Source of the DNA: JBPBQZ01 sp050955105 | Lineage (GTDB): Bacteria > Pseudomonadota > Gammaproteobacteria > Burkholderiales > Burkholderiaceae | Assembly: GCA_050955105.1 (NCBI GenBank) | Contig: JBPBQZ010000020.1 | Coordinates: forward strand, 1 to 33,092 | Reading direction: 5' to 3' | DNA: 33,092 bases | Part shown: piece after piece, positions 1 through 7,672 of the stretch | How the letters are laid out: each line of letters opens with the position of its first letter | Numbering within the stretch: the first letter of the stretch is position 1 | Made by a program: the position numbers and the translations under genes | Notes under the pieces: model-generated | What the model was told of the DNA's origin: nothing | Seen by the model: only the letters and a program-made list of their open reading frames with translations | Database searches by the model: none

Positions 1-192
1 CTTCATGTCGACGGCTATCGACCGACGACTACGGTTCAACAGATTGGCTTCCGGACGCTTGCCATCGTTGCCCGAACCCGGCCGATCGATGCGAATCACC
101 TCTGCTCCCATATCGGCCAACATCATTGCGCAGAATGGTCCTGGCGCCAGGCCTGCCATTTCGACGATCTTCAATCCAGCCAGTGGCCCCAT
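1..192 (-). CDS. Alpha-methylacyl-CoA racemase family protein (CaiB/BaiF superfamily), N-terminal part only
   Basis: The reverse strand reads open from here to the left window edge, so only about the first 64 residues are present and the C-terminal five-sixths lie outside. The start reads MGPLAGLKIVEMAGLAPGPF and continues with a segment containing MLADMGAEVIRIDRP, the typical opening of alpha-methylacyl-CoA racemases. These enzymes interconvert the R and S forms of 2-methylacyl-CoA esters so that branched chains can enter beta-oxidation. Two in-frame ATGs exist, at 198 and 192. I chose 192 because a GAGAG sequence lies about six bases before it, whereas for 198 it is adjacent; family members also commonly start at MGPL. 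It sits about 45 bases downstream of the CoA-transferase gene on the same strand, probably in one operon. The catalytic residues cannot be checked because they are off the edge. Confidence 0.85.
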   Translation of the reverse strand, partial: MGPLAGLKIVEMAGLAPGPFCAMMLADMGAEVIRIDRPGSGNDGKRPEANLLNRSRRSIAVDMK

Positions 193-236
193 CTTCATCT
201 CTCAAAAAAGCATAAGCGGCGATCGCGCGCGACCGG

Positions 237-1493
237 TCACGCAGGCATGCGCCGTTTGCCCAAGGCGCCGCTGCGTTCGAGCGCAGCGATCTGTTCGGCG
301 TCGTAGCCCATTACTTGGCTCAGCAACTCGTCGGTATGCTGGCCAAGCAGCGGCGCGGCGCGCGGATCGACCACCGGCGTCTCGCTCAACCTGATCGGCG
401 AAGCAATATTCGGCACGGCGCCCACCGTCGGATGTGGAATCTGCGAGATCAAGCCGCGCTCCGCAGCTTCGGCGCTGGTTACGGCTTCTTCTATGGTGGC
501 GATCGGCGCCACCGGCACGCCCGCCGCGCGTAGCCTCGCCAGCCAGGTTTCGCGCGTCTCTGTCTTGAAAATATCGCGCAAGATCGGCAGCAGCTTTTCG
601 CTGTTGTTCACGCGATCGATATTGAGCGTGTAATCGGGCGATTCCGACAAGTCGGGGCGGCCAAGCGCCTGCACGGCCAGCCGATGGTAGGTGCGGTCGT
701 TGGCGCAACACACGAAAATGCCGTGGTCGAGTGTCTCGAAAGAGCCGACCGGTACGCTCGGGGGCAGCCGCGGGCGCAACTGGTTCTGGCCAGAAATCAG
801 ATAATTGGTCGCGTCGTAGCCCAGCATCGTGATGCCTTGATCGAACATGGCCACTTCGACGCGCTGTCCATGGCCATACTGCTCACGCGCGTGCAGCGCC
901 GCGAGAATCGCAGTGCTGGCCGTCATACCGGTAGTCATGTCCACGATCGGCGTGCCGTAGGTGGTGGGCGGTCCATCGGGCACGGCGTTGATCGACATCA
1001 GGCCGGTCTCGGCCTGCGCGATCGGATCGAAGCCGATGCGGCTGGCCAACGGGCCTTCGCGTCCGCATGCAGAGATCGAGCAGTAGATCAGCCGGGGGTT
1101 ATCGCTGCTGACCGTGGCATAGTCGAGACCGAACTTCTCCATCACGCCCGCGGAAAAATTTTCGACCACGACGTCCGCACGGCGAATCATTTCGCGGGCG
1201 ATCTCGCGTCCTTCCGGCACCGACATATCGAGGGCGATGCTGCGCTTGTTGCGGTTGGCCCATAGAAAGGGGCCGCCTTCGCCGCCAATCTGCGCCCGCC
1301 GCGCCGCGCGGAAATCGTCGCCGCGCGCGGCATTTTCGATTTTCATGACGTCGGCGCCCAAGTCGGCGAGTATCGCCGTGCAGTAGGGTCCCGCGACGAA
1401 ATGCGAAAAATCGACAATGCGCAGGCCGTTCAACGCGAGCTTGGCGTGGGCCGGACGTGGCTTGTAAGCGGGAAGGTCTGTTACGGCAGGCAT
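237..1493 (-). CDS. CaiB/BaiF family (class III) CoA-transferase
   Basis: This 418-residue protein has the length and motifs of family III CoA-transferases, which move CoA between carboxylic acids through an aspartyl-CoA thioester. The N-terminal nucleotide-type fold begins near residue 22 (GLRIVDFSHFVAGPYC) with ILADLGADVMKIE at about 41-53. The WANRNKRSIALDM block lies near 78-90 and GFDPIAQAETG near 154-164. Asp185 in TPIVDMTTG aligns with the catalytic aspartate of formyl-CoA transferase. The ATG at 1493 follows AAGGGG with a five-base gap, a good ribosome binding site. The racemase-family gene follows on the same strand. A second member of the family is encoded at 20041-21381; the two share the same block order but belong to different operons. 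The acid substrate cannot be inferred from sequence; an organic acid from the breakdown pathway is likely. Confidence 0.93.
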   Translation of the reverse strand: MPAVTDLPAYKPRPAHAKLALNGLRIVDFSHFVAGPYCTAILADLGADVMKIENAARGDDFRAARRAQIGGEGGPFLWANRNKRSIALDMSVPEGREIAREMIRRADVVVENFSAGVMEKFGLDYATVSSDNPRLIYCSISACGREGPLASRIGFDPIAQAETGLMSINAVPDGPPTTYGTPIVDMTTGMTASTAILAALHAREQYGHGQRVEVAMFDQGITMLGYDATNYLISGQNQLRPRLPPSVPVGSFETLDHGIFVCCANDRTYHRLAVQALGRPDLSESPDYTLNIDRVNNSEKLLPILRDIFKTETRETWLARLRAAGVPVAPIATIEEAVTSAEAAERGLISQIPHPTVGAVPNIASPIRLSETPVVDPRAAPLLGQHTDELLSQVMGYDAEQIAALERSGALGKRRMPA

Positions 1494-1657
1494 TTGGGCC
1501 CCTTTGACACTGAGTCGGGAATGATGGGACGTGCTTCGTGGAAGACTCTTGCCCTGGCAATAAGGTGACGCGACATAGCCTGGGCGAACGGCATATTGCT
1601 AATTAACCGCTCACACTACTCGAATTCCCGTTGACTGCCACTTGGGATAAGCGCCGC

Positions 1658-1686
1658 TTGACACGATATAGTCCAGCGCATAGATG
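1658..1686 (+). promoter_or_regulatory. Possible sigma-70 promoter for the first GntR regulator
   Basis: TTGACA at 1658-1663 is a perfect -35 hexamer. It is followed after 17 bases by TAGATG, which matches the -10 consensus at only three positions. Transcription would begin upstream of the operator-like palindrome at 1712-1725, a position that would suit autorepression. This is a weak prediction. Confidence 0.3.
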
Positions 1687-1711
1687 CGGCATCGGTCCAT
1701 TGGCCCAACGC

Positions 1712-1725
1712 TTGGTCTAACCTAA
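1712..1725 (-). promoter_or_regulatory. Candidate FadR/GntR-type operator (site A)
   Basis: Read on the minus strand the site is TTAGGTTAGACCAA, with perfect GGT and ACC half-sites around a three-base spacer. This is the architecture of PdhR, LldR and related FadR-subfamily operators (GGTnnnACC). It lies about 85 bases before the ATG of the FadR-type regulator at 1811, so autoregulation is plausible. Three closely similar elements occur at 13939, 15891 and 26314. Confidence 0.55.
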
Positions 1726-1810
1726 GGCACGGAGAACGCCGTTACCTGGACCGGCATATGGATTATTGGTAGGATCAACGCCGCCTTTTAGCCTCTTTCA
1801 GCGAGAACTC

Positions 1811-2557
1811 ATGAGTAAAAGTACCCCAGCCGGCTTCACGCCCGTCGAAACGCCGCGAGCGTTCGAGCAAGTATGCGTGCAGATCCGTGCGCTGGTGTCC
1901 TCAGGGGCGCTGAAAAAAGGCGACAAGCTGCCGCCGGAGCGCGAGTTGGCCGAACATCTGCGCGTCAGTCGCGGCGTGCTGCGCGAAGCGCTGCGCACGC
2001 TCGAGATCGCCGGCCTGGTGGAGCTGAAAAAGGGCGGTGCGGGCGGCGCCTTCATCGTCGCCGGCCAATACCGGATGCTGACGCAAACCTTCAAGGACAT
2101 GGTGCATATGGGCAGCGTTACGCTGTCCGATCTCACCGAGGCGCGCCAGCGTTTCATGGTGACCGCAGTGGAGTTGGCCTGCGAGCGCGCCACCGAAGAA
2201 GATTTCGCGGCCATCGAAGCCAATATCCAGCGCACCGAGGCGTGCCTGCAGAGTGGCGATGCGCTCGGTCGCGAGGCCGCGGCGGTCGAGTTTTATCATC
2301 TGCTGGCGCTGGCGTCGAAGAACCAGGTGATCGTTGTCACGGTCGACTCGATGACACTGCTGCTGCGCCAGTTCTATCGTCCCACCACGATCCGACCGCC
2401 GCTGCAGTTGCTGCAGTCGCGCAAGCGCATGATCAAATACTTGCGCGCGCGTGACGCCAAACGCGCTTCCAAGGAAATCGTCACCTTCCTGTCGGCGCTG
2501 CAGCACTACCTGCTGATCGAGAGCGTGCTAACCGAATCTCCGTCGCTGACCGGCTAG
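1811..2557 (+). CDS. FadR-type GntR family transcriptional regulator
   Basis: The 248-residue product has an N-terminal winged helix-turn-helix (about residues 17-85) with the GntR signature LPPERELAEHLRVSRGVLREAL, followed by an alpha-helical FCD-type effector domain. The open frame extends upstream to 1766, but the start at 1811 (MSKSTPAG) fits GntR proteins better; its ribosome binding site is weak. In the effector domain His163 (in EFYHLLA) matches one metal ligand of FCD proteins, while the later His that usually completes the site is replaced by Arg or Lys near RKRMIKYLRARD. It may therefore not bind a metal as classical FCD regulators do. It resembles the second regulator at 19113-20003 along its whole length, so the two are paralogues. 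It sits divergently from the CoA-transferase gene with a candidate operator between them, which suggests control of this region and of itself. The effector is unknown; a pathway acid or CoA ester is typical. Confidence 0.92.
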   Translation: MSKSTPAGFTPVETPRAFEQVCVQIRALVSSGALKKGDKLPPERELAEHLRVSRGVLREALRTLEIAGLVELKKGGAGGAFIVAGQYRMLTQTFKDMVHMGSVTLSDLTEARQRFMVTAVELACERATEEDFAAIEANIQRTEACLQSGDALGREAAAVEFYHLLALASKNQVIVVTVDSMTLLLRQFYRPTTIRPPLQLLQSRKRMIKYLRARDAKRASKEIVTFLSALQHYLLIESVLTESPSLTG

Positions 2558-2674
2558 CCAGCCATAGTGCGCCGACGGACCGTTCGACAAGAGCCATGCC
2601 GAATCCCGCAACGATGCCCCGCGATCAAAGACCTTGCGCGGAATACTGCCAGGCAGGCAGGCGCAGCGCGCCGC

Positions 2675-3715
2675 TTACGACGCCGCGCGCGCGCTGATCA
2701 AGGCCCGGTAGACCTCGACATAGTGCAAGGCCATCCGACGGCTGGTGAAGCGGCTGTCGAAACACTGCCGCACGCTGGCGCGTGCCAACTGCCCGAGGCG
2801 CGACACTGCCGCCACCGCGCCGTCTTCATCGTCGACGATAAAACCGCTTACGCCCTCATCGAGCACCTCCGGCACCGAGCCGCGCCGAAATGCGATCACG
2901 GGCGTGCCGCAGGCCATCGCTTCAATCATCACCAGCCCGAACGGCTCGGACCAATCGAGTGGGAACAGCAGCGCGTGCGCGCCGGACAGAAAGGCGGGCT
3001 TTTCCGCATCGCTGATCTCACCGATGAAATCGACGTGCGGCAGCGTCATGAGCGGACGGATCTCATTCTCAAAATAGTCACGGTCGGCGGCATCGATTTT
3101 CGCGGCGATGCGAATGCGCATACCGCAGCGCTGGGCGATGCGAATCGCCAGGTCGACACGCTTTTCGGGCGCGATGCGGCCCAGAAAGGCCAGGTACGAC
3201 GGTGCGATGTCGGTGCAGGGTGTCAGCAATGTTTGCGGCAGACCATGGTGCACGGTGGCGCGCCAGTTCAAGCGTGGTAGTGGTCGGCGTTGATCATCTG
3301 ATATCGAAACCACCGGCAGGGTATCGAAGGCCTTGAAGACGGTCTGGAGCTCCGGCCAGTCCAGGCGCCCGTGCAAGGTGACGAGATAGGGCGTCGGCTG
3401 CCGCGAGAACACGGAGAAAGTCGCGTAGTCGAGATGGAAGTGTATGACGTCGAATTCATGCGCGCGCCGCCGTACGGCTTCAAGCAACAGGAAGTGCGGC
3501 ACCAAGCTGTCACGGATCGCTGGATCGCGCCGCAGCGCTGTCGGCCATACGGCTTCGAGCCGCGCCGCGGTGCGCGAGTCGCCGCTGGCGAAAAGCGTCA
3601 CGTCGTGTCCCAGCTCGACTAGCGCTTCGGTGAGATACGAGACCACGCGTTCCGTGCCTCCATACAAGGCGGGCGGTACCGATTCGTGCAACGGTGCAAC
3701 TTGGGCAATGCGCAT
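2675..3715 (-). CDS. Glycosyltransferase family 4 protein
   Basis: This 346-residue GT-B fold protein starts MRIAQVAPL and has the acceptor-side segment with YGGTERVVSYLTEALVELGH (about residues 18-37). In the C-terminal donor domain it has FLGRIAPEKRVDLAI (177-191), with the Arg and Lys that contact the sugar nucleotide, and SEPFGLVMIEAMACGTPVIA (256-275), the EX7E motif. Such enzymes transfer sugars from nucleotide donors onto sugars or lipids. The frame is open further upstream to 3811, but I set the start at 3715 because relatives normally begin with this motif; neither start has a strong ribosome binding site. It is a single gene on the minus strand, converging with the regulator gene at 1811-2557, with no other polysaccharide gene nearby. 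Its role in this catabolic region is not evident. Confidence 0.88.
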   Translation of the reverse strand: MRIAQVAPLHESVPPALYGGTERVVSYLTEALVELGHDVTLFASGDSRTAARLEAVWPTALRRDPAIRDSLVPHFLLLEAVRRRAHEFDVIHFHLDYATFSVFSRQPTPYLVTLHGRLDWPELQTVFKAFDTLPVVSISDDQRRPLPRLNWRATVHHGLPQTLLTPCTDIAPSYLAFLGRIAPEKRVDLAIRIAQRCGMRIRIAAKIDAADRDYFENEIRPLMTLPHVDFIGEISDAEKPAFLSGAHALLFPLDWSEPFGLVMIEAMACGTPVIAFRRGSVPEVLDEGVSGFIVDDEDGAVAAVSRLGQLARASVRQCFDSRFTSRRMALHYVEVYRALISARAAS

Positions 3716-3894
3716 GACTGGACCAACGCCGAAGTGGGTGACACGCAGGCTCGGCCGGCTTTCCCTGGCGCCTGGATCAGAAGATATCGGCGCGCCGCAC
3801 AGTGCCGACATTTTTGAGATTCACGTGGGGACCGCAAAACTCGCGCCTGCCGGCCCTACGCCTCGGCAGCGCGGCGTCGCAGCGCAAGTAGCTT

Positions 3895-3918
3895 AGAATT
3901 CGCGACGGCGAGCGCCGT
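3895..3918 (+). repeat. Short element shared with the other aldolase gene (copy 1)
   Basis: The 14 bases AGAATTCGCGACGG at 3895-3908, followed after four bases by CGCCGT, recur at 13809-13829. Both copies lie within 70 bases of the start of an HpcH/HpaI aldolase gene. The second half forms the small palindrome ACGGCG-AG-CGCCGT. The rest of the 246-base gap 3716-3961 shows no gene; a ribosome binding site (AGGAGA) precedes 3962. Confidence 0.35.
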
Positions 3919-3961
3919 TTTCAAGACACGGCATGCCACGACAATAAGACAGGAGACAAGC

Positions 3962-4777
3962 ATGTCGGACACACTCCCTGCTGCCGTTGCGGCAGGCGCG
4001 GCGGCCCCGGTGCCCGCGATGCTGAAGCTGGCCGCGCGCCTCGCGGCCGAGGGCGCAACGTTTTCCGCCTGGGTATCGCTCGATCCGATTTCGACGCTGA
4101 CCTTCGCGCGGCAGGACTACGACGCCATCACCTTCGACTTGCAGCACGGCCGCGTCGATCTGGCGGCCACCGTGCAGGGCATTCAGATGGCGAACGGTGC
4201 CGGCAAGCCGGCCCTGGCGCGCATTCCCGTCGGCGAGTTCCAAACCGGCGCGCGGCTGCTCGACGCCGGAGCCTCAGGCATCATCGCGCCGATGGTCAAT
4301 AGCGTGGCCGAAGCGCGCGCCTTCGTCGATTTCTGCAAATACCCGCCGTTGGGCGCGCGCAGCTTCGGCGCTTATGCGGCGATGACGATGTCCGGTTTCG
4401 ACCGCCTGGCTTTTCTTGAAAACGCCAATCAATTCTGCAAGCTGTTCCCGATGATCGAAACGGCCGCGGCCCTGGAAGCGCTGGATGACATTCTGGCGGT
4501 CGATGGCATCGATGGCGTGTTCGTCGGTCCTGCTGATCTGTCGATCGGCTTGACGCAAGGCACGGCCGTCGATCCCGACCACCCAAAAGTGGTCGAAGCG
4601 TTGACGCGCGTGGTGAACGCCTGTCGTGCCGCCGGCAAGGTTGCGGGCGTTTATTCACTCACCGGCGAATGGGCGGCCAAGGTGGCGCGCGCTGGCTTCA
4701 ATTTCATTGCCGTGGCGAGCGATACCAGTTGCCTGGCCAGCGGCTCCGCCGCGGCCATCAAGGCCGCCAGGGCTTAG
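3962..4777 (+). CDS. HpcH/HpaI family aldolase
   Basis: The 271-residue product matches class II, metal-dependent HpcH/HpaI aldolases, which cleave 4-hydroxy-2-oxoacids into pyruvate (or a related 2-oxoacid) and an aldehyde. Visible active-site elements are FDLQHG (Asp59, His62), LARIPV (Arg87), the GIIAPMVNS loop (107-114), FPMIET (Glu166) and VGPADLSIGL (Asp192). Where E. coli HpaI has Glu-His in the first motif this protein has Gln-His, a change also present in the second aldolase in this window. AGGAG lies six bases before the ATG. It has a 20-residue Ala/Pro-rich N-terminal extension with no obvious export signal. It begins a long plus-strand gene series, followed after 71 bases by an FAD-linked oxidase, a pairing that would suit handling of hydroxy- and oxoacids. 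The exact substrate is not predictable. Confidence 0.92.
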   Translation: MSDTLPAAVAAGAAAPVPAMLKLAARLAAEGATFSAWVSLDPISTLTFARQDYDAITFDLQHGRVDLAATVQGIQMANGAGKPALARIPVGEFQTGARLLDAGASGIIAPMVNSVAEARAFVDFCKYPPLGARSFGAYAAMTMSGFDRLAFLENANQFCKLFPMIETAAALEALDDILAVDGIDGVFVGPADLSIGLTQGTAVDPDHPKVVEALTRVVNACRAAGKVAGVYSLTGEWAAKVARAGFNFIAVASDTSCLASGSAAAIKAARA

Positions 4778-4848
4778 CGCCCACGTATGCTTATCGCCGA
4801 TAACGCCCGCAGCCCGCGCCCCTTGAACCATCGGTCTGGAACCTAGCC

Positions 4849-6291
4849 ATGAGCTCACTTCCGCCAGTCCCCGCAGACGCTGCCCACGCGCCATCGAGCG
4901 CCGTAGTCGATAGCGGCGACGACGTCATCGCGCGCCTGCGCGCAGCGCTGCCTGCCGACCGGATTCAAACTGGCGAGGCCATCAACCCGCGCCATGAAAC
5001 CGATTTTTCGCGCTACCCGCGCCACCGTCCGCGCGCGCTGCTACTGCCGCGCAGTACCGAAGACCTGTCGCGCATGCTGGCGATTTGCCATGCTTTCAGT
5101 CAGCCCGTGGTACCACAGGGCGGGCTCACCGGCACCAACGCCGGCGCGCAGCCCGAGCCGCAGGAAATAGCGCTGACGCTCGAACGCATGGTCGGCGTTG
5201 AAGAAATCGACGCGGCGGGTGTGATGACGGTGCTGGCCGGCACGCCGCTCGAGACCGTGCAGCGCGCTGCCATCGAGGCCGGCTGGCTTTGCGGCATCGA
5301 TATCGGCTCGCGCGGCAGCTGCACCATCGGCGGCAACGTCTCGACCAATGCTGGCGGCAACAACGTCATCCGCTACGGCATGACGCGTGCGAACGTGCTG
5401 GGTCTGGAAGTCGTGCTGGCCGACGGCCGCGTGCTGCGCTCGCTCAACAAGATGACCAAGAACACCAGCGGCTACGATCTGAAGCAGTTGTTCATCGGCA
5501 GCGAGGGCACCCTGGGCGTAGTCACGCGGGTGGTATTGCAGTTGCAGTCGCTGCCCACCAGTCACGAATGCGCATTCATCGCCGTCAGCGGCTATCCGGC
5601 GGCCCTGCGTATTTTGCGACGCGCGCCGGCCGAACTGGCAGGCAGCGTATCGAGCTTTGAAATCTTGTGGCCCGACTGCTATGACTTCATGCTCGATCGC
5701 GTCGGCTTGCCGGCGCCGCTCGCGGGTCGACATCCCTTGTATCTGCTGCTCGACGTGCGCGGCACCGATGCGCTTGCCGATCGCGAGCGGCTCGAACGCA
5801 TGCTCGCATCACTGATGGAAGCGGGCGATGTCGTCGACGCCGCGGTGGCGCAATCGCTCGCCGACATCGAACGCTTCTGGCGACTGCGCGAGAAGGTGTC
5901 CGAGCTGCATCCCTATATTCCCGAGCGCTCGGTGTTCGACGTCAGCTTTCCGCTGGCGGCGATGGAACAGGCGGTCGATGGCATCCGCGACGAGATCGAC
6001 CGCCGCTGGCCCGGTGCGGTGCGACTGTTCTTCGGCCATATCGGCGATGGCAATGTGCACATCATCGTGAGCCTGCCCGACCATGCCAAGCCGAACGCCA
6101 CGGCCCTCGACGATCTGGTATTCGATGCGGTGCGCGCGCATCGTGGCGCCGTGGCGGCCGAACATGGCATCGGGCGCAAGCGTCGCCCCTATCTGCGTCA
6201 TTCGCGCACGGCCGAGGAAGTCGCGGTGATGCGCGAACTCAAGGCGACGCTCGATCCCCGCAGCATCCTTAACCCCAACAAAATTTTTTAA
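4849..6291 (+). CDS. FAD-linked oxidase / D-2-hydroxyacid dehydrogenase (GlcD/D-lactate dehydrogenase type)
   Basis: This 480-residue protein has a PCMH-type FAD-binding domain followed by an FAD-oxidase C-terminal domain. The first contains VPQGGLTGTNAGA (about 88-100) and IGGNVSTNAGGNN (160-172), the flavin pyrophosphate loops. The second contains FFGHIGDGNVH (about 394-403), whose histidines bind metal in this family, and EHGIGRKRR near 439-447. Relatives oxidise D-lactate, glycolate or D-2-hydroxyglutarate to the 2-oxoacid and pass electrons to the respiratory chain or a partner protein. The start has GGAA about eight bases upstream. It lies between the aldolase and the binding-protein gene on the same strand. 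Given the aldolase upstream, a 2-hydroxyacid intermediate of the pathway is a reasonable substrate; this is inference. Confidence 0.92.
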   Translation: MSSLPPVPADAAHAPSSAVVDSGDDVIARLRAALPADRIQTGEAINPRHETDFSRYPRHRPRALLLPRSTEDLSRMLAICHAFSQPVVPQGGLTGTNAGAQPEPQEIALTLERMVGVEEIDAAGVMTVLAGTPLETVQRAAIEAGWLCGIDIGSRGSCTIGGNVSTNAGGNNVIRYGMTRANVLGLEVVLADGRVLRSLNKMTKNTSGYDLKQLFIGSEGTLGVVTRVVLQLQSLPTSHECAFIAVSGYPAALRILRRAPAELAGSVSSFEILWPDCYDFMLDRVGLPAPLAGRHPLYLLLDVRGTDALADRERLERMLASLMEAGDVVDAAVAQSLADIERFWRLREKVSELHPYIPERSVFDVSFPLAAMEQAVDGIRDEIDRRWPGAVRLFFGHIGDGNVHIIVSLPDHAKPNATALDDLVFDAVRAHRGAVAAEHGIGRKRRPYLRHSRTAEEVAVMRELKATLDPRSILNPNKIF

Positions 6292-6347
6292 GCGTGCCGC
6301 TGGGGTTTTCCACAATGACGAACGCGGATTAATAGACCGTACACTCA

Positions 6348-6368
6348 GTATTCTAAAAAATCGAATAC
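6348..6368. repeat. Inverted repeat upstream of the binding-protein gene
   Basis: GTATTC (6348-6353) and GAATAC (6363-6368) form perfect six-base arms around a nine-base A/T-rich centre. The site lies 32 bases before the start codon at 6401 in an A/T-rich 109-base gap. It could be an operator or overlap a promoter; no protein can be named for it. Confidence 0.35.
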
Positions 6369-6400
6369 CCGTGGCGTCAGGGTTACCTCAGGAGGTTTGG

Positions 6401-7672
6401 ATGAAGCAAGTGTCGTTGTACGGTGGGGCGCGCGCGCCCGCATGGTATTCGGGTAGACGTGGCTGGAAGGCGGCATTGCTTGCCGTCTCGAGCCTGCTGC
6501 TGCCGCTCTCTCATGCAAGCGCTGCGGACGACGCTACACCGATCAAGATCGGCATGGTGCTCGCCAAGCAGGGGCCTTTTTCCGAACTGGGTACCTTGCA
6601 AGCCGGCGGTGCGCAATTGGCAGTCGAGCAAGCGGGCGGCAAGGTATTGGGACGGCCGATCCAAGTGATCTGGTCCGACGAACCCGACCCGCAAAATGCC
6701 ACGCAGAACTTCGCGAAGCTGGCAGAGGACGACAAAGTCGTCGGCATTCTGGGCGGTACCGGCAGCGCTACCGCACTGGCGATGTCGAGCACCGCCAAGC
6801 GCGAAAAGTTGCCGTTCATCGTTACCGGTGCCGCAGCGCGTGAAATCACCGGCAAGGCGTGCAATCGCTACACCTTCCGCACCATGGTGACGCTGCCGGC
6901 GCTGGCTGCGGCCACCGTGCCGCCTTCACTTAAATTGGGCAAGGAATGGTACTTCGTGGTGGCCAACTACGCGTACGGGCAAGACCTTCACGACACCTTC
7001 AAGGCGGCTTTGCTGAAGGCCGGCGGCACCGAGGTGGGCGCCGACTTCGTGCCGGCCGGCACCTCCGATTTCAGCAGCTACCTGCTGAAAATTCGCCAGG
7101 CGCAGCCGAAATTGATCGTGACCGGTTTAGGCGGCACGGACAACACGCGTTTTATCAAGCAATACACCGAGTACGGGCTGCGTAACAAAATTCCGCTGAT
7201 GATCCCGGCGATCAGCGACACGCATATGTGGGGCGTGGGCCCCGAGCTTGCCACCGGCATGCACGCCAATCTCTGGCACTACAGCGATCCGGCCAATTCA
7301 GACGCCGAGAAGGCTATGACCAAGGCTTGGCGCGCCACCCACGACAAGCCGCCGACGGTCGAAGTCTGGCAGGGTTGGGCCTCGATGCGCATGCTCTTGA
7401 GCGCCATAGAAAGCACGCATTCGACCGATCCGAAAGCTATCGTCCAAGCGCTGGAAACCCTCAAGGTGCCGAACGGCAAGACGCCGCTGTATTACCGCTC
7501 GTGGGATCACCAGATGATTCATCCGATGTTGCTGCTGCGTGGCGAAGCGCCGCCCGCCAATGACAAATGGGACATGCTGAAGGTGCTGGCGCATGTGCCC
7601 GACAATGCCGCGGATACCGATCGTGCCTATGGCACGCCGGCCGAAGTGGGTTGCACGCTGGGTGATTTCTGA
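6401..7672 (+). CDS. ABC transporter substrate-binding protein, Leu/Ile/Val (Peripla_BP_6) type
   Basis: The 423-residue product begins with a basic segment (RRGWK) and a hydrophobic stretch (about residues 22-37) ending in HASAADD, a typical signal peptide with cleavage after Ala41 or Ala42, so it should act in the periplasm. The mature part opens with PIKIGMVLAKQGPFSELG, standard for type I binding proteins of branched-chain amino acid, amide or aromatic acid importers. The start at 6401 is fixed by AGGAGGT six bases upstream; a GTG at 6371 is in frame but lacks such a site. No permease or ATPase gene of a transporter appears in the window, so it must share one encoded elsewhere or serve as a sensor. 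Its stop codon overlaps the ferredoxin start (TGATG), indicating translational coupling. The ligand is probably the pathway substrate or a product. Confidence 0.92.
   Translation: MKQVSLYGGARAPAWYSGRRGWKAALLAVSSLLLPLSHASAADDATPIKIGMVLAKQGPFSELGTLQAGGAQLAVEQAGGKVLGRPIQVIWSDEPDPQNATQNFAKLAEDDKVVGILGGTGSATALAMSSTAKREKLPFIVTGAAAREITGKACNRYTFRTMVTLPALAAATVPPSLKLGKEWYFVVANYAYGQDLHDTFKAALLKAGGTEVGADFVPAGTSDFSSYLLKIRQAQPKLIVTGLGGTDNTRFIKQYTEYGLRNKIPLMIPAISDTHMWGVGPELATGMHANLWHYSDPANSDAEKAMTKAWRATHDKPPTVEVWQGWASMRMLLSAIESTHSTDPKAIVQALETLKVPNGKTPLYYRSWDHQMIHPMLLLRGEAPPANDKWDMLKVLAHVPDNAADTDRAYGTPAEVGCTLGDF

Larger units (their letters stand above)
1494..1810. promoter_or_regulatory. Divergent intergenic region between CoA-transferase and GntR regulator genes
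   Basis: This 317-base stretch separates two divergently transcribed genes and holds no convincing coding frame. It is visibly richer in A and T around 1590-1680. It contains a TTGACA at 1658-1663 with a weak TAGATG 17 bases later that could be a plus-strand promoter for the regulator, and a GGTnnnACC palindrome at 1712-1725, listed separately. No clear minus-strand promoter was found. Confidence 0.6.

Noticed and set aside
6329..6341. TTAATAGACCGT as a further GGTnnnACC operator before the binding-protein gene
   Set aside because: Only the AGACC half resembles the other sites; the GGT half is missing, so it was not counted.
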